Both the position numbers and the translations under genes were made by a program. Shown piece after piece: positions 33,999-35,941 of a stretch of DNA of 35,941 bases. The stretch lies in NCBI GenBank assembly GCA_903887845.1, contig CAISRC010000112.1, positions 1-35,941 of the forward strand. The letters are read 5' to 3'. The stretch's first letter is position 1. Each line of letters opens with the position of its first letter. Under the pieces are notes generated by a model, which was not told the origin of the DNA, ran no database searches, and saw only the letters and a list, made by a program, of their open reading frames with translations. Source of the DNA: an uncultured Chlorobiaceae bacterium. GTDB lineage: Bacteria; Bacteroidota; Chlorobiia; Chlorobiales; Chlorobiaceae.

Positions 33999-35132
33999 AT
34001 GGCTATTGATATTCGACAAGTCCGGAATAAAAAAGAAAAGAAGCAGTTTATCACCTTTGCGTGGCAGATCTACCGTAAGGATCCCGAGCTCAACAAGCAC
34101 TGGGTGCCGCCGGTTATTGACGATTATATGAAAACACTTGATACGGCAGTGTTCCCCTTGTATGACCATGCCGACCTTGCTCTGTTTACGGCATGGAAAG
34201 ATGGGGTTATGGCCGGGACTATTGCCGCAATAGAAAATCGCAGGCACAATGCCTTTCATGCTGACAAGGTTGGATTCTGGGGCTTTTTTGAATGTGTTAA
34301 CGATCAGAGTGTTGCCAATGCCCTGTTTGATGCCGCCGGAGGATGGCTCAAAAAGAAGGGACTGAATGCCATGCGAGGTCCGATCAGTCCCTCCATGAAC
34401 GATCAGTGCGGTATGCTCACCAAAGGATATGACAGCCCGCCGGTTTTTCTCATGCTGTATAACCCTCCGTACTACAATGACCTTGTCTTGAACTACGGCC
34501 ATCGTATTGGTCAGGAACTGCTTGCCTGGTACATTGATCAGAAAGTTATCGATATTGAACGCCTGCGCCGAATCTCGGAGCATGTCAAGAAAAGGGAGGG
34601 GCTGACGGTTCGGATTATGAACATGAAGGATTTTGACGGGGAAATTGAGCGTATACGGGAGATTTACAACAAGGCATGGGAGAAAAACTGGGGATTTGTT
34701 CCCATGACAAACAAAGAGTTTGACTTTCTTGCAAAAAGCCTCAAGCCTCTTGCAAATCCACATTATATCTACTTTGTCGAGGATCGCAACAAGCGCACAG
34801 TAGGTTTTTCACTGTCGCTTCCCGATGTCAACCAGGCATTGAAACATGTCAATGGTAACCCCTTTTCGCCTATCGGATTGCTGAAATATCTCTGGTACAG
34901 CCGAAATATTTCAATGGTACGCACCATAACCATGGGCGTGCTGCCCGAATATCGCAACAAGGGTGTCGACAGTATTCTCAATACGGAAATTGCTGATTAT
35001 GGAGGCAGGCACGGGGTTTTTGCCGCTGAAATGAGCTGGGTACTTAAAGCCAATGAACCGATGAGCAAACTGGCAAAAGTAATCGGAGGAACGCCTTACA
35101 AGGAGTATGTTATTTACGAAGCGGATCTTTAG
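33999..35132 (+). CDS. GNAT-like conserved protein of unknown substrate
   Basis: A 377-residue soluble protein. The ATG at 33999 is preferred over the in-frame TTG at 33984 because GGGGGGGAG lies just before it. The second half has the feel of a GNAT acyltransferase: VGFSLSLPDVNQAL as the central strands, then TMGVLPEYRNKGVDSIL, which matches the acyl-CoA-binding loop (R/Q-x-x-G-x). The first half contains RGPISPSMNDQCGML, a block I associate with a widespread uncharacterised GNAT-related family. Substrate and pathway are unknown. It follows the DAHP synthase by 59 bp and converges on the porin gene. Confidence 0.82.
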   Translation: MAIDIRQVRNKKEKKQFITFAWQIYRKDPELNKHWVPPVIDDYMKTLDTAVFPLYDHADLALFTAWKDGVMAGTIAAIENRRHNAFHADKVGFWGFFECVNDQSVANALFDAAGGWLKKKGLNAMRGPISPSMNDQCGMLTKGYDSPPVFLMLYNPPYYNDLVLNYGHRIGQELLAWYIDQKVIDIERLRRISEHVKKREGLTVRIMNMKDFDGEIERIREIYNKAWEKNWGFVPMTNKEFDFLAKSLKPLANPHYIYFVEDRNKRTVGFSLSLPDVNQALKHVNGNPFSPIGLLKYLWYSRNISMVRTITMGVLPEYRNKGVDSILNTEIADYGGRHGVFAAEMSWVLKANEPMSKLAKVIGGTPYKEYVIYEADL

Positions 35133-35148
35133 CTGGCATTGAGGAAAT

Positions 35149-35180
35149 AAAAAAGGAGGCAGTTTCAGTCCTCCTTTTTT
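35149..35180. terminator. bidirectional intrinsic terminator
   Basis: AAAAAAGGAGG (35149-35159) pairs with CCTCCTTTTTT (35170-35180) around a 10-base loop. It sits between the convergent GNAT-like gene and the porin gene and is T-rich on both strands. Confidence 0.88.
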
Positions 35181-35199
35181 ATTTGTAAAGATATCCGGA

Positions 35200-35895
35200 T
35201 CAGAACGATGCCATAAAGACAAGGTGTGAAGCTTCAGTGTTCGGATTGTAGATATAAGAGGCGGTATAGCGATCTTTTGAAACCGATATGCCGGTGTTGA
35301 CAAGAGCAAAATTATCGTTTTTCCTGCCGCGCTCGTTGTCGCTGTAGTAATCTGCATCTCCAAAACCTACAACACCTTTTGCCGTGTAGCCATCCTTATT
35401 GTAGAACTTGTAACCGGCTTCACAGTATTTGGCATTTTTGTAACCGATGGCCGTATCATTGCCAGCTACGTTGACAGCAGCAAGCAGGCTGAGATTATCC
35501 TTCGCATAACCGACGCTGAGCTCAACCACGTTCGGCCCTTCACCGCAGAAATCAAACGATCTGTTGTTGTCGCCAACAGGAACATAATAATCCGTTGCAG
35601 TCAGACTGAATGGCCCGGCGGGAACAGTAACGTAAAGGTCAACCTCTTTGTACTTGTCGGCTCCGTTGGCTTCGTTAACGGCATAGGAACCCCATGCACC
35701 AACAATAATACCGCTACCCTCAAAGGTATAGGAAAGAGCTGGCTGAATAGCCGGTGAATCACCCAAATCGATACCTCTCCATACGTAACTGCTGACGACA
35801 TCCGCGCCAACTTTAAATCCTTCTGCCTGGGCGGTACCGCTCAATCCCGCAAAAAGAGCTATTGCAAGGCTTAAAAGTTTTGCTGTTTTTTTCAT
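35200..35895 (-). CDS. TorF-family (Gcw_chp) putative outer-membrane porin
   Basis: A 231-residue exported beta-barrel protein. The signal peptide (1-24) ends in AQA. The mature start, KVGADVVSSYVWRGIDLGDS, has the S-x-Y-x-W/F-RG pattern seen at the N-terminus of TorF/Gcw_chp proteins. Alternating strands follow, and the protein ends in Phe as outer-membrane proteins do. Two cysteines (in FDFCGEG and KYCEAG) may pair. It probably forms a small outer-membrane channel; the solute is unknown. Its promoter should lie in the last 46 bases of the window and beyond. Confidence 0.8.
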   Translation of the reverse strand: MKKTAKLLSLAIALFAGLSGTAQAEGFKVGADVVSSYVWRGIDLGDSPAIQPALSYTFEGSGIIVGAWGSYAVNEANGADKYKEVDLYVTVPAGPFSLTATDYYVPVGDNNRSFDFCGEGPNVVELSVGYAKDNLSLLAAVNVAGNDTAIGYKNAKYCEAGYKFYNKDGYTAKGVVGFGDADYYSDNERGRKNDNFALVNTGISVSKDRYTASYIYNPNTEASHLVFMASF

Positions 35896-35941
35896 TGTTT
35901 TCTATACTATTTTTGGTTTTGTGAAAGCTGTTGTTGAAAAA

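Overview
The window looks like chromosomal core sequence from a green sulfur bacterium (Chlorobiaceae/Chlorobiota) or a close relative. This is inferred from the gene set and protein style: a Cyc2-like porin-cytochrome, a PSP1/RicT protein, an ArsA-family ATPase with a C-terminal HSP20-like domain, a DUF1343/NamZ exo-muramidase and a TorF-type porin. Most start codons have no clear Shine-Dalgarno sequence. I see no phage, insertion sequence, integrase or CRISPR array.

Layout: 1-223 holds the 3' part of a strongly structured RNA-like segment ending in an intrinsic terminator. 250-2231 (minus) encodes a c5-type cytochrome and, downstream, a one-heme cytochrome fused to an outer-membrane barrel with the sequence signature of Cyc2 iron oxidases. 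2617-6770 (plus) holds murB with an unusual C-terminal sugar-binding-like domain, overlapping a P-type cation ATPase by ATGA. A secreted EEP-family nuclease/phosphatase (minus) runs 121 bp into the ATPase 3' end. 7863-16986 is a plus-strand run of housekeeping genes: a hypothetical protein, purC, a DedA protein, an N-terminal transketolase half, rsmD, coaD, an aspartate aminotransferase, an acyltransferase, a PSP1 protein and metG. An initiator tRNA-fMet with its own terminator lies 45 bp after metG, followed by namZ.

18434-26648 is a minus-strand block: a GH13-family protein, a PfkB kinase, a sodium:solute symporter, maf and miaA in a tight likely operon, then a STAS-domain protein with an acidic/AT-hook-like tail, then cfa. 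26769-30922 (plus) has truA, a LysM lytic transglycosylase and an ArsA-family ATPase. serA (minus) and a class I DAHP synthase gene (plus) diverge from a 299-bp region rich in dyads that also contains a possible 22-codon aromatic leader peptide. The window closes with a GNAT-like protein and a convergent TorF-like porin separated by a bidirectional terminator.

Functional themes are peptidoglycan synthesis and turnover (MurB fusion, NamZ, lytic transglycosylase), translation and tRNA modification (metG, tRNA-fMet, miaA, truA, rsmD, PSP1), and biosynthesis of purines, CoA, serine and aromatic amino acids. The most interesting content is the candidate extracellular electron-uptake module at 250-2231. 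After it come the MurB fusion, the GH13 protein with altered catalytic motifs, the STAS protein tail, the possible aroF leader and the 5'-truncated structured RNA.
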